Of a stretch of DNA of 64,000 nt, positions 56,008 to 64,000 are shown piece after piece. Under the pieces are notes generated by a model that was given only the letters and a program-made list of their open reading frames with translations, was not told where the DNA came from and made no database searches. The stretch's first letter is position 1; the number at the start of each line of letters is the position of its first letter. This DNA comes from Methanohalophilus euhalobius (GTDB taxonomy: Archaea; Halobacteriota; Methanosarcinia; Methanosarcinales; Methanosarcinaceae), in assembly GCF_900215215.1 (NCBI RefSeq), contig NZ_OBDR01000001.1, forward strand, positions 1 to 64,000, written 5' to 3'. The position numbers and the translations under genes were made by a program.

Positions 56008-56790
56008 ATGATAGCGGCATTTATTACGGTTTTTGCAGTAATTATTTTATCTCTTTTTATCAATCGTATAGCCACGATTGCATTAACCCTAACCGGTCTT
56101 TCCCGTGAAGTCGCACGCTTTCAGGCAAGGTCTGCACTTACAGGTGCGGGATTTACTACCACGGAATCTGAAAAAATGATGAATCATCCTGTAAGGCGCA
56201 GGATACTGATGTTGCTTATGCTTGTGGGAAATGCCGGAATAATAACCCTGATGGCCTCTGTAGTCCTTGTTTTCCTGAGTCCCTCGTCTGATACACTGCT
56301 AAGTTATATCGTTGTCATTACACTTGGTATGCTAGTGATTTTAATCATTACCCGTAGCAAAAAAGCCGATCGATTTCTCAGCCGTGTTATCACTTTTTCT
56401 CTTACCAGATGGACTGATATCCAGACATCGGATTCTGCAAGCCTAATTTACCTGGGTGGGGATTATCAGGTTTCAGAACTGGAAGTTGGCTCTGAAGATT
56501 GGCTGGCCGGCAAAGTCCTGAATGAGTTGAACCTTGTGGATGAGGGAGTACTGATTCTTGGTATCCAAAAACCCGGCGGTAAATACATTGGAGCCCCTGT
56601 AGCATCCACACGTATTGAAGTTAATGATGTACTCCTGCTATACGGCAGAGGCGAATCTTTGCGCTCCCTGGACAGAAGACGTAAAGGACTTCGCGGCGCG
56701 GTTGCACACGCCGAAGCAGTGGCACAGCAGAGGGACGTGGTGGAAGAACAGGAAACAGGCAGTAAGCAAAGTGAGTCTGCGGATATTTGA
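56008..56790 (+). CDS. Membrane protein with TrkA-C (RCK_C) domain
   Basis: A 260-residue protein: a membrane helix at the N-terminus (about 3-25), a cytosolic loop with SREVARFQARSALTGAGFTTTES, two more helices (about 68-115), then a TrkA-C/RCK_C domain (about 145-225; VLNELNLVDEGVLILGIQKPGG). RCK_C domains bind small ligands and gate cation transporters, so it may sense ions or c-di-AMP. The tail is Glu/Gln-rich. AGGAG is about 10 bases before the ATG. Confidence 0.85.
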   Translation: MIAAFITVFAVIILSLFINRIATIALTLTGLSREVARFQARSALTGAGFTTTESEKMMNHPVRRRILMLLMLVGNAGIITLMASVVLVFLSPSSDTLLSYIVVITLGMLVILIITRSKKADRFLSRVITFSLTRWTDIQTSDSASLIYLGGDYQVSELEVGSEDWLAGKVLNELNLVDEGVLILGIQKPGGKYIGAPVASTRIEVNDVLLLYGRGESLRSLDRRRKGLRGAVAHAEAVAQQRDVVEEQETGSKQSESADI

Positions 56791-56935
56791 TTATTTTTCT
56801 TTGATATACTTTTCTATTTTTTGCTTTTAGATTGGGCTTATTTGGCAATTTCAGTATAGGCTCGTTGTAAAGAACCACTAAATATATACAGTTTCATTAA
56901 AACCATTTTATGAAATCCTTTGCTTACCGACAACC

Positions 56936-57107
56936 TTTATATACTTGCCGTTGTTATGGATCATGCCTCTTTTTGTTTAAAGAAACATTTAGAACAAGTA
57001 CATTTAATTAATCATCATTATCCCCAAAGATGCCTATACAGGCACCTATTCTGTGTCAGGCAATTTTTCAGGATACTGTGATAGCAGAATATAAAAGGAA
57101 TTTTACC
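56936..57107 (+). promoter_or_regulatory. Promoter and long leader of the DEAD-box helicase gene
   Basis: TTTATATAC at 56936-56944 is a good TATA box. Initiation near 56965 would give a leader of about 140 bases before the ATG at 57108. Long leaders are known for the cold-induced deaD of Methanococcoides burtonii, where the 5' UTR is proposed to act in cold regulation. The leader holds AATTAATCATCATTATCCCC and a pyrimidine-rich start; no strong hairpin seen. Confidence 0.5.
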
Positions 57108-58403
57108 ATGGAATCATTAACTTTTAAAGATTTGAATCTATCGAAAAATATTGAACGTGCAGTTGAAGACATGGGTTTTGAGGAACCCACTCCTATTCAG
57201 TCTCAATCTATTCCCTATCTTATGGAAGGTAAGGATGTAATAGGACAGGCGCAGACCGGTACCGGTAAAACTGCTGCCTTTGGGATACCTGCTCTTGAAA
57301 TGCTGGATGTCAAAAGTAAGAAGGTCCAGGTAGTGGTCCTCTGTCCAACCAGAGAACTGGCAAATCAGGTTGCTGAGGAGATGAGCAACCTTGCCAAGTA
57401 CCAGAATACCAAAATGTTACCGGTTTACGGTGGTCAACCAATAGACAGGCAGATAAAGGCCCTGAGAAGAGGCGTACACATTGTAATTGGTACTCCCGGG
57501 AGAGTTCTGGACCATATCCAGAGGAAGACACTGAAACTTGATGGTGTTAAAATGCTGGTTCTTGATGAAGCTGATGAAATGCTTGATATGGGTTTCAGGG
57601 AGGATATTGAATTTATTCTCAGTCGCGTGCCTAGCCAAAAGCAGACAGTTCTATTTTCTGCTACGATGCCACAGCCAATTATTAAACTCACAAAGAAATA
57701 CCAGCAAAATCCCCAGATGGTAAAGACTGTTCATAAGGAATTAACGGTTCCCCAGATTGAACAATTCTATTTCGAAGTCAAAAACAATGCAAAGACCGAA
57801 GTTTTGTGTCGTTTGATAGATATTTACAATTTCAAGTCATCTCTTGTTTTCTGTAATACCAAGAAAAATGTCGATAAACAGGTTGAAACTCTCAAAGCAC
57901 GAGGTTATCTTGTAGATGGACTGCATGGTGATATGAGACAAGCACAAAGGGAACGTGTCATGTCCAATTTCAGGAAAGGGGAAATTGAGACACTCGTTGC
58001 AACCGATGTTGCTGCCCGTGGTATCGATGTGGAGAACATTGAGGCTGTTTTCAATTATGACATTCCTCAGGATGAGGAATCATATGTCCACAGGATAGGC
58101 AGAACCGGTAGGGCAGGCAAAGAAGGAGTTGCAATAACCTTTGCTTCCGGTAAGGACATCCGTAAGATCAAAAATATACAAAAACACACAAAGGCAAAGA
58201 TCACAAGGAAAAATGTTCCTTCCCAGAGTGATGTTGAAGATATCAGGGCTGAAATGCTGTCACAAAACGTCAAGAAGATAATCGATGATGGGCACATTGG
58301 CAAATATGAGCACTGGGTCGAAAATTTACTGGAAGAAGATTATGCTTCAGTGGATGTTGCAGCTGCCCTTGTGAAAATTCTGTTATCGGAAGAGAAGAAG
58401 TAA
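57108..58403 (+). CDS. deaD: DEAD-box RNA helicase
   Basis: A 431-residue ATP-dependent RNA helicase. All motifs are in order: Q-motif (EEPTPIQSQSIPYL), AQTGTGKT, PTRELA, TPGR, DEAD, SAT, then the second RecA domain with ATDVAARGID and HRIGRTGRAG. The C-terminal extension is short and lacks the RGG or long basic tail of bacterial DeaD. The open frame starts at 57030, but the ATG at 57108, after AAAAGGAA, begins the family-like sequence. Confidence 0.95.
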   Translation: MESLTFKDLNLSKNIERAVEDMGFEEPTPIQSQSIPYLMEGKDVIGQAQTGTGKTAAFGIPALEMLDVKSKKVQVVVLCPTRELANQVAEEMSNLAKYQNTKMLPVYGGQPIDRQIKALRRGVHIVIGTPGRVLDHIQRKTLKLDGVKMLVLDEADEMLDMGFREDIEFILSRVPSQKQTVLFSATMPQPIIKLTKKYQQNPQMVKTVHKELTVPQIEQFYFEVKNNAKTEVLCRLIDIYNFKSSLVFCNTKKNVDKQVETLKARGYLVDGLHGDMRQAQRERVMSNFRKGEIETLVATDVAARGIDVENIEAVFNYDIPQDEESYVHRIGRTGRAGKEGVAITFASGKDIRKIKNIQKHTKAKITRKNVPSQSDVEDIRAEMLSQNVKKIIDDGHIGKYEHWVENLLEEDYASVDVAAALVKILLSEEKK

Positions 58404-58614
58404 TCCAGCCACAGGGAGATTTTATTTTTCACACCTCCCTATTCAAAAGGTATATATACCATAACATCGTATTGTGATTGCTTTCAAGAGATTAAGGCTA
58501 CTGCGATAAATATTAGGTTTATACGTTTTTACTTTTACCGTATTTACTATTTTCCTATGTTTTCCAACTAGTTAATTATCTGTTTTAAGCTTCATTAGAA
58601 AGGACGTGTAATAT

Positions 58615-58818
58615 TTGTTTAACAACATGGATTCAAGTGCACCAGTAGAAGCTGGCGAAAGTTATGAAGTGACCATCGAAGATATCGCAAGAGAAGGAGA
58701 CGGCATTGCAAGAGTTAGCGGCTTTGTCATCTTTGTTCCAAACACCGAAGTCGGCGATGAAGTCACTGTTAAAGTCACCAAAGTAATGCGTAAATTCGCA
58801 TTCGGTGAAGTAGTTTAA
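58615..58818 (+). CDS. TRAM-domain protein
   Basis: A 67-residue single TRAM domain: YEVTIEDIAREGDGIARVSGFVIFVPNTEVGDEV. Small TRAM proteins of methanogens bind RNA and act as RNA chaperones, with cold-responsive members in Methanococcoides and Methanolobus. The TTG at 58615 gives the usual MFN start; AGGA lies 10 bases upstream. An ATG 12 bases on (58627) is possible. A TATA-like GGTATATATACC near 58450 would give a leader of about 140 bases. The gene follows the helicase after 211 bases. Confidence 0.88.
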   Translation: MFNNMDSSAPVEAGESYEVTIEDIAREGDGIARVSGFVIFVPNTEVGDEVTVKVTKVMRKFAFGEVV

Positions 58819-59115
58819 ATCTTCTGATTTTGCAAAAAAAAGATTTGGGTATTTCCCAAATCCCTATTTTTATTTCAATTCCAATTCTGTAGTTTGGTAT
58901 TTGAATACCGCTTAAGTTAATTTTAATTATGTTCTATAGGCTTCCTCGTGAAGTTAGTGGGACTTTGGTTGGGTTTAGTTAACATTCAATTTATTATAAC
59001 AATGTATTCTTCAAAAAGCAGGAAATAGGACGAGAAATTATCTATGTTTAGAATTCACTGCTATATGGAAAATTTTATCAAAAATCTGATTTTCAAAATT
59101 TTCCCGGAGATTAAT
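58819..59115. other. Intergenic region without a recognised feature
   Basis: About 300 A/T-rich bases between the TRAM gene and the convergent membrane-protein gene. No ORF, repeat or RNA fold was recognised. Confidence 0.5.
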
Positions 59116-59451
59116 TTAATTTCCGGGATGAATGGCAGGAATATTTTTCCTGTATGAGAAAAGCCGACTGTTAAGAATTATAGGCGTGGCTGCCAGTGCA
59201 ATTATTATCAATGCCCATGTGCAGAGTCCGATTGCTGCATATACTGGATACTGGAACAGGTCCCCGAACATAGCCGGATCTATTATGATATCCACAGTTT
59301 CCAGGGTATGGATCATTTTGATACCTGTGTGTGTGAACATTTGCCAGAAGAATATAGATGCTGCTGACAATATTCCCGCTTTTGATGTAAGATAAAATGC
59401 TGGATGGCTTCTGAAAATGCCCGTTTTGGAGAGTTTGTTTTTTCGAATCAT
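59116..59451 (-). CDS. Small membrane protein, duplicated (copy A)
   Basis: A 111-residue protein with two or three membrane helices (about 21-41, 62-90) and a final hydrophilic tail YRKNIPAIHPGN. The start at 59451 (MIRKNKLSKTG) is chosen because it matches the start of copy B; the frame is open to 59532. The paralogue at 62599-62934 has the same length. No named family is recognised. The gene has a conserved promoter with a dyad upstream of the TATA box. Confidence 0.75.
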   Translation of the reverse strand: MIRKNKLSKTGIFRSHPAFYLTSKAGILSAASIFFWQMFTHTGIKMIHTLETVDIIIDPAMFGDLFQYPVYAAIGLCTWALIIIALAATPIILNSRLFSYRKNIPAIHPGN

Positions 59452-59485
59452 GATTTTCCATAGGTACTTACTATAGCACACATCA

Positions 59486-59546
59486 GGATTCGCATCTATA
59501 TAAAAAAATCCGGACCCATTAATTATGAACAATATTATTCATGAAC
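59486..59546 (-). promoter_or_regulatory. Promoter of copy A with dyad element
   Basis: Read on the minus strand, TTTTTTTATATAG (59496-59508) is the TATA box. Upstream, 59525-59546 contains ATGAACAATATTATTCAT (plus strand), an inverted repeat of ATGAA/TTCAT, continued as TTCATGAA. The same sequence, with the same distance to the TATA box, is upstream of copy B. It is a likely operator. Confidence 0.6.
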
Positions 59547-59624
59547 ATTTCTGTGGATAAAGCATAATTTAGGCACCATGTTAAGTTAAGTATATTTTGA
59601 AGTCAATAAAAATCTTGCAAAAAC

Positions 59625-59762
59625 ATATATATACTCTAAGTTGGATTTGCTTCTTAAAGTTATGAAAATAGATGTATCATTTGCGTAAACACCACTTTGC
59701 TAAGGAATAGGTCCTTTTTACTTAGAATGATATGTCAAAAAAGTTCACAGTGAAGATGTCTT
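59625..59762 (+). promoter_or_regulatory. Promoter and leader of the RimB/RimK/AstE-like operon
   Basis: CATATATATAC at 59624-59634 is a strong TATA-like element; transcription should start near 59655, leaving a leader of about 108 bases before the ATG at 59763. No ribosome binding site of the GGAGG type precedes that ATG (GAAGATG only). No dyad like that of the flanking genes is present. Confidence 0.5.
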
Positions 59763-60254
59763 ATGACTAAAAAAGAACAGGGCTTGATGCTTGGATGGAG
59801 GGAGTGGGTTGCACTACCCGAATTAGGACTGCATGCCATAAAAGCGAAAGTAGATACAGGCGCCAGAACATCTTCACTTCATGCGTTTGATATCGAGATT
59901 TACAGAGAGAATAATATTGATATGGTTCGATTTCTGGTTCATCCCATTCAAAAAAACTTAAATTTCTATATTGAATGTAACGCACCTCTTAAGGATAGAC
60001 GTCAGGTGACCGATTCTGGAGGTCATAGGGAGATGCGTTACGTCATCGAAACACCTGTTGTTTTTGACACTTATATATATCCCATTGAACTAACGCTTAC
60101 GGGCCGGGATACTATGCGTTTCAAGATGTTACTGGGGCGTAATGCACTTAAGAAAAGAGCAATGGTAAATCCGACTGCATCATTTATGTGTGGGAAACTG
60201 GATACAAAAACATTATACGAACTATATGGGATAAAACCTGAGGTAAACGAATGA
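59763..60254 (+). CDS. RimB-type retropepsin-like protease (PF05618 family)
   Basis: A 163-residue soluble protein of the family annotated as ATP-dependent zinc protease, now seen as retropepsin-like. The aspartic-protease motif [13 protein letters not shown] lies at residues 30-42, and the later segment [15 protein letters not shown] is typical. In Pseudomonas, RimB is encoded with RimK and cleaves poly-glutamate tails added to ribosomal protein S6. Here it overlaps rimK by four bases (ATGA). Archaeal methanogens have no S6, so the substrate must be another glutamylated molecule. Confidence 0.85.
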   Translation: MTKKEQGLMLGWREWVALPELGLHAIKAKVDTGARTSSLHAFDIEIYRENNIDMVRFLVHPIQKNLNFYIECNAPLKDRRQVTDSGGHREMRYVIETPVVFDTYIYPIELTLTGRDTMRFKMLLGRNALKKRAMVNPTASFMCGKLDTKTLYELYGIKPEVNE

Positions 60255-61156
60255 AGATTGCTTTATTGTCAAGGAATAAGAAACTTTACTCAACTCGTCG
60301 TTTAATTGAAGCAGCAGAAAAGAAAGGGCATACAATTCAGGTTATAGATGTACTGCGCGCTTACATGAATATTACTTCTCACAAACCTTCCATTCACTAT
60401 AAAGGCGAGGAATTGAACGATTTTGATGCGGTAATTCCCCGTATAGGTGCATCTGTTACATTCTATGGTGCTGCAGTTTTGCGACAATTTGAGATGATGG
60501 GTGTTTTTCCTTTGAATGAATCAGTTGCACTTACCCGTTCCAGGGACAAACTACGCTCCTTACAGTTACTCTCCCGCAGGGGTATAGGTTTGCCTGTGAC
60601 TGTGTATGCAAGCAAACCCGATGATGTAAAAGACATGGTAAAAATGGTTGGTGGTGCTCCACTTGTTGTTAAAATTCTTGAAGGTACTCAGGGTATAGGT
60701 GTAGTGCTTGCAGAAACACAAAAAGCTGCAGAAAGTATTATTGAAGGATTTATGGGTGTAAATGCAAATATCCTGGTGCAGGAATACATAAAGGAATCCA
60801 AGGGAGCCGATATACGCTGTTTTGTTGTTGGGGGTAAAGTTGTGGCATCCATGAAAAGACAGGGGCCAGAAGGTGAATTCCGTTCAAATATACATAGGGG
60901 AGGAACAGCAACTACTATCAGAATCACACCTGAAGAGCGTTCAACGGCTGTACGTGCTGCAAAAATAATGGGACTTAATGTTGCAGGTGTTGATCTTTTA
61001 CGTTCCAATCATGGACCTGTGGTGATGGAAGTAAATTCTAGTCCAGGTTTGGAAGGTATAGAATCCAGTACTGGCAAAGATATTGCAGGTATGATAATTG
61101 ATTATATTGAGAAAAACAGTAAATTTGGTAAGACACGAACCAAAGGGAAAGGTTAA
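60251..61156 (+). CDS. RimK-family ATP-grasp glutamate ligase
   Basis: A 301-residue ATP-grasp ligase that adds glutamate (or another amino acid) to a carboxyl group. Key segments: AVIPRIGAS, the ATP-binding [29 protein letters not shown] and the metal-binding [14 protein letters not shown]. Family members in methanogens also modify cofactors (CofF adds glutamate to F420, MptN makes tetrahydrosarcinapterin). The operon with a RimB-like protease favours the RimK/peptide-tail group, but a cofactor or solute substrate cannot be excluded. Confidence 0.88.
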   Translation: MKIALLSRNKKLYSTRRLIEAAEKKGHTIQVIDVLRAYMNITSHKPSIHYKGEELNDFDAVIPRIGASVTFYGAAVLRQFEMMGVFPLNESVALTRSRDKLRSLQLLSRRGIGLPVTVYASKPDDVKDMVKMVGGAPLVVKILEGTQGIGVVLAETQKAAESIIEGFMGVNANILVQEYIKESKGADIRCFVVGGKVVASMKRQGPEGEFRSNIHRGGTATTIRITPEERSTAVRAAKIMGLNVAGVDLLRSNHGPVVMEVNSSPGLEGIESSTGKDIAGMIIDYIEKNSKFGKTRTKGKG

Positions 61157-61159
61157 TCG

Positions 61160-62206
61160 ATGCAACCACCGATAACAATAGCAGGAAATACGATCCAGCC
61201 AGGAACAAGGAAATCCATTGAATTACCGATTCCCAGCTTTTATACTCACACATCGGCTTCAATGCCAGTTCATGTTATACATGGACGCAAACCTGGCCCC
61301 TGCCTACTCGTATGTGCTGCTATTCACGGGGATGAGATCAACGGTGTAGAAATTATTCGTCGTGTCCTTGCACATAAAACAATCAATAATCTCAAGGGCA
61401 CTCTTATAACCATACCAATTGTAAATGTTTTTGGTTTTGTCTCCCAGTCTCGTTATTTACCTGATAGGCGAGATCTGAACCGCTCTTTTCCGGGTTCTAA
61501 AAAAGGTTCAATGGCATCCAGACTGGCAAATATCTTGATGGCCGAAGTAGTAGAACATTGCAGTCATATAATTGATCTTCATACAGGAGCTGTTGCCCGG
61601 GAAAATTTACCTCAGATACGTGCATGTCTGTTAGATGATACAGAAACAGAAGCTTTAGCCCGTGCTTTTGGCGTACCGGTCATAATCAATACTGAATTGC
61701 GTGACGGCTCTCTGCGTGAAGCTGCTCGTGAGAAAAATATACCATTTCTATTATATGAAGCAGGTGAAGCACTTCGTTTTGATGAGGTCGCAATTCGAGC
61801 AGGTGTAAGGGGTATACTTGGAGTTATGCATCATTTAGGTATGAGAACAAGGGCCAGAAAAAAGAAAGGTTACAAGACTGTGATTTCTAAATCGACCCAA
61901 TGGGTCAGGTCTCCTAAAAGCGGAATATTACGTTCAATATCTCCTCTGGGGACATTGGTCAAAAAAGGAGATTTACTGGCCTATGTAGGTGACCCACTGG
62001 GTGAGGTTGAAACAAAAGTTATGTGTTCAATTTTTGGGATTGTGATCGGAAAGACAAATCTGCCGCTGGTTCATGAAGGGGATGCTATATATCATATCGC
62101 CAGATATCCAGAAGCTGAAGAGGTTTCTAATTACATAGAATCATATCATGATGAAATTGATCCTCTTAACGATGAAATAGCAGATAAGAACAATTCTCTG
62201 GCATGA
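61160..62206 (+). CDS. Succinylglutamate desuccinylase / aspartoacylase family protein
   Basis: A 348-residue M14-like zinc hydrolase (AstE/AspA family). The zinc site HGDEINGVEI (His and Glu) and the second His in IDLHTGA are present; DRRDLNRSFPG is the typical substrate loop. Such enzymes remove acyl groups from N-acyl amino acids. A C-terminal beta-rich domain (about 250-325) resembles a lipoyl-like barrel. It starts three bases after the RimK stop, the third gene of the operon. The same triad occurs in some halophilic and marine bacteria. Confidence 0.87.
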   Translation: MQPPITIAGNTIQPGTRKSIELPIPSFYTHTSASMPVHVIHGRKPGPCLLVCAAIHGDEINGVEIIRRVLAHKTINNLKGTLITIPIVNVFGFVSQSRYLPDRRDLNRSFPGSKKGSMASRLANILMAEVVEHCSHIIDLHTGAVARENLPQIRACLLDDTETEALARAFGVPVIINTELRDGSLREAAREKNIPFLLYEAGEALRFDEVAIRAGVRGILGVMHHLGMRTRARKKKGYKTVISKSTQWVRSPKSGILRSISPLGTLVKKGDLLAYVGDPLGEVETKVMCSIFGIVIGKTNLPLVHEGDAIYHIARYPEAEEVSNYIESYHDEIDPLNDEIADKNNSLA

Positions 62207-62286
62207 TTGTTTGGATCTAAAAAAGTCTATTTTCTTTTTTATCAGGTATTGATTACCGTTTTAATGGTATGTTCATCATTGAGAGA

Positions 62287-62443
62287 GGCCGGTCTGGGCC
62301 TGCCCTTGTTAAAAAATATGTAGAAATGCATGGTGGGAGTATCTGGCTGGACAGTGAAGTTGATAAGGGTAGGTACATTTACGTTCACAGTACCTCTTGA
62401 TGAATATTTTTTAGAAAATCAATTTATAACTTTCAAAATTTAG
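62287..62443 (+). pseudogene. Remnant of a histidine-kinase ATPase domain
   Basis: The end of a HATPase domain can be read with frame changes: AGLGLPL (G2 box) in one frame, KKYVEMHGGSIWLDSEVDKG in a second, and GTFTFTVPLDEYF in a third, ending in TAG at 62441-62443. Several frameshifts in 150 bases and the missing N-terminal part show a dead gene. It is located directly after the RimB/RimK/AstE-like operon. Confidence 0.8.
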
Positions 62444-62598
62444 AAAGTGTATGAATTGTTATGTTGGCAGTTTGTATAGTATAAATCCAATGTCTGTGTA
62501 GCAGAAGGAATAAGGATGAGATAGCTGTTTTTCTAAATGGAAAATGGTAAAACTAATACTGAAATTAAAATAGAGAAATATTTATTGCCGGGATTGGT

Positions 62599-62934
62599 TT
62601 AATTCCCTGGATGAATTGTAGGAATATTTTTCCTGTATGAGAAAAACCGACTATTGAATATTATTGGGGTGGATGCCAGTGCAATTATTATCAATGCCCA
62701 TGCACAGAGTCCTATTGCTGCGTATATCGGATACTGGAACATTTCACCGAACATGGTCGGCTCGATTATGATACCAGCAGATCCCAAGGTCTGAACCATT
62801 TTTAGACCTGTATTTGTAAATATGTGCCAGAAAAATATAGATGCTACCAGTAACATTCCTGCTTTTGCTGTAAGATAACATGCTGGGTGGCTTTTAAACG
62901 TGCCCTTTCCAGAGGTTTTGCTTTTTTGGATCAT
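62599..62934 (-). CDS. Small membrane protein, duplicated (copy B)
   Basis: A 111-residue paralogue of the gene at 59116. Conserved parts include HPACYLTAKAG, FQYPIYAAIGLCAWALIIIALA and the tail YRKNIPTIHPGN. Two to three membrane helices. Differences from copy A are mostly conservative, which suggests that both copies are kept by selection. Function unknown. Confidence 0.75.
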   Translation of the reverse strand: MIQKSKTSGKGTFKSHPACYLTAKAGMLLVASIFFWHIFTNTGLKMVQTLGSAGIIIEPTMFGEMFQYPIYAAIGLCAWALIIIALASTPIIFNSRFFSYRKNIPTIHPGN

Positions 62935-62967
62935 GATTTTCCACGGATACTTCCTAATTATACACTA

Positions 62968-63028
62968 GGATTCGCATCTATATAAAAAAATCCGGATTTA
63001 TTAATTATGAACAATATTATTCATGAAC
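62968..63028 (-). promoter_or_regulatory. Promoter of copy B with dyad element
   Basis: TATA box (plus-strand CTATATAAAAAAA, 62978-62990) and the dyad ATGAACAATATTATTCAT with adjoining GAAC (63007-63028), identical to copy A and equally spaced. Confidence 0.6.
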
Positions 63029-63561
63029 AATTTAGCAAACTAACAACATATATTTTGTTATTGCTGTTATTTATCAGTTCAAATCGAATTACTATTAAAA
63101 TTTAAGTTAATTTCTATTACATGTATAATCATGGATATTTGTTCTACTATTATCTGAAGTTCACAGTACAGATATAAATTAAAGTGCTAGTTATTTGGAT
63201 TGATTGTACTGTTCCCTATTTTATCATATCATAAACTACATTGCAAATCATAAGGCTAAAAAATTATTGCTTTTCATTCCATAAATAGAGAGTGTGTCAA
63301 TGAGAATCATTAATAATAATTTAGGCTAGCCATATGGTACGATCCTTATTTCAACACGTTTGTAGTTGTAATTATTGCAGGTCCTCTATGCCACAAAATT
63401 CCTAAATAGCTGTGCCACCCACATCAATATGGGAGTTGAGGGTAGATTATGCAGATATACAAAATTACAGTATTGCACGTATTATTGGTACACTGGATTT
63501 TTGATAGGAAAACAAAGTGTAGTGTGAGAAGCACTATCCAATATAAAACTTAACTGGGAGA
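63029..63561. other. Intergenic region without a recognised feature
   Basis: About 530 A/T-rich bases. No ORF of quality, no RNA fold and no repeat were recognised. It lies upstream of copy B and downstream of the PRC-barrel gene. Confidence 0.5.
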
Positions 63562-63906
63562 TTATTTCTCCCAGTAAGGAGCAAATCCATATTTTGCATA
63601 GACATCCGTCAGCCATTTGCGCTCATTGGACAAAGGCCAATTATCTTTATCAAATCCTTCCGATTCTTCAAGCAGAGACCTGTCGTGATGAAATACAAAC
63701 CTGTGCTTTCCTTCTTTCAGAGATAATGCTTCCCAGGGAACTGCAAATAACTTGTCTTTGAAGGAAAGGGCTGCATAGGCAACCGTACCAAAGTCAAGGT
63801 CAATCATCAGTTCTTCTATATGGCCAATGTCTTCACCGTTTAAATCTTCTACTTTGTCTTTTTCGATTGTACTTGCTGACAAAAATTTAGGTGCACTTCC
63901 ATTCAT
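63562..63906 (-). CDS. PRC-barrel domain protein
   Basis: A 114-residue protein with one PRC-barrel domain: KFLSASTIEKDKVEDLNGEDIG, then IEELMIDLDFGTVAYAALSF. PRC barrels bind RNA or proteins in varied settings; no specific role can be given. The ATG at 63906 is chosen because GGAGTG lies eight bases upstream; a GTG at 63915 would be too close to it. Confidence 0.88.
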   Translation of the reverse strand: MNGSAPKFLSASTIEKDKVEDLNGEDIGHIEELMIDLDFGTVAYAALSFKDKLFAVPWEALSLKEGKHRFVFHHDRSLLEESEGFDKDNWPLSNERKWLTDVYAKYGFAPYWEK

Positions 63907-64000
63907 TTTTCCCACTCCTATTAAATGAAAGGCATGCGAACAGGATATTCTGATTTCTTATACCTGCGGTTAAACCAGAATGAAACAAATTCTTTCACCA

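Larger units (their letters stand above)
59108..59546. repeat. Duplicated block A (membrane-protein gene and its promoter)
   Basis: This block and the one at 62591-63028 match along their whole length, with the highest conservation in the promoter part. The match includes the 3' end of the gene (YRKNIPAIHPGN or YRKNIPTIHPGN), the TATA box and the upstream dyad. Both copies are in the same orientation, so they form a direct repeat flanking the RimB/RimK/AstE-like operon. Confidence 0.8.
62591..63028. repeat. Duplicated block B (membrane-protein gene and its promoter)
   Basis: The second copy of the block at 59108-59546, in the same orientation, offset by about 3483 bases. The TATA and dyad region is nearly identical to block A, the coding part clearly diverged. 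Confidence 0.8.

Overview
The window comes from a methylotrophic methanogenic archaeon of the family Methanosarcinaceae. Three things show this: a complete acetyl-CoA decarbonylase/synthase operon in the Methanosarcina order (cdhA, B, C, cooC-like, D, E), methenyl-H4MPT cyclohydrolase, and two monomethylamine methyltransferase genes (mtmB) each interrupted by one in-frame UAG at codon 202, the known pyrrolysine position. All of the roughly twenty ordinary stop codons I read are TAA or TGA. Candidate genera are Methanohalophilus, Methanolobus and Methanococcoides; I cannot choose between them from sequence alone. Ribosome binding sites are GGAGG or GGTGAT, and GTG/TTG starts are common.

Layout. 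1-2.6 kb: tRNA-Ala, asd, and a DUF362 ferredoxin. 2.6-10.5 kb: the cdh operon (minus strand). 10.7-17.7 kb: an AN1-finger rhomboid protease, an unknown protein, a NYN-domain protein, aksA-like homocitrate synthase, an overlapping NAD kinase / inositol-monophosphatase-like pair, archaeal GAPDH, a CooT-like nickel protein, a frameshifted DUF89 remnant and an orphan transposase-type HTH protein. 17.8-24.2 kb: mtmC1-mtmB1, then two FilR1-type regulators, a Cache-PAS histidine kinase and a response regulator. 24.2-31.1 kb: decayed thioredoxin and XRE genes, a lipoprotein, trm1, regulators, a Trm5/Taw2 methyltransferase and mch. 31.4-36.2 kb: mtmC2-mtmB2, a 32-residue ORF, an amine permease, two small membrane proteins and a superoxide-reductase-like protein. 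36.3-46.5 kb: a response regulator, CCC1-type and CaCA transporters, UspA, an HTH-CBS regulator, a riboflavin/FAD group (ribC, ribH, ribL) with two aminotransferases, DUF1638, and a sodium/solute symporter with a 40-residue companion. 47-57 kb: GH15 glucosidase and GT4 transferase, macro-domain protein, GntP-like permease, mdh, an amidohydrolase and a TrkA-C membrane protein. 57-64 kb: DEAD-box helicase, TRAM protein, a three-gene RimB/RimK/AstE-like operon flanked by a duplicated membrane-protein gene, a histidine-kinase remnant and a PRC-barrel protein.

How it fits together. The mtm genes move methyl groups from monomethylamine to a corrinoid protein; the permease next to mtmB2 probably imports the amine. 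Cdh makes acetyl-CoA from methyl groups and CO for biosynthesis (or splits it), and the CooC-like and CooT-like proteins may help supply nickel. Mch handles the methenyl intermediate of the C1 pathway. The regulators beside mtmB1 are candidates for methylamine-responsive control. The strongest leads for something undescribed are the methylamine transport operon with its tiny membrane proteins and superoxide-reductase-like protein, the FilR1/Cache-kinase module, and the RimB/RimK/AstE-like operon between two copies of a membrane-protein gene with conserved operator-like promoters.
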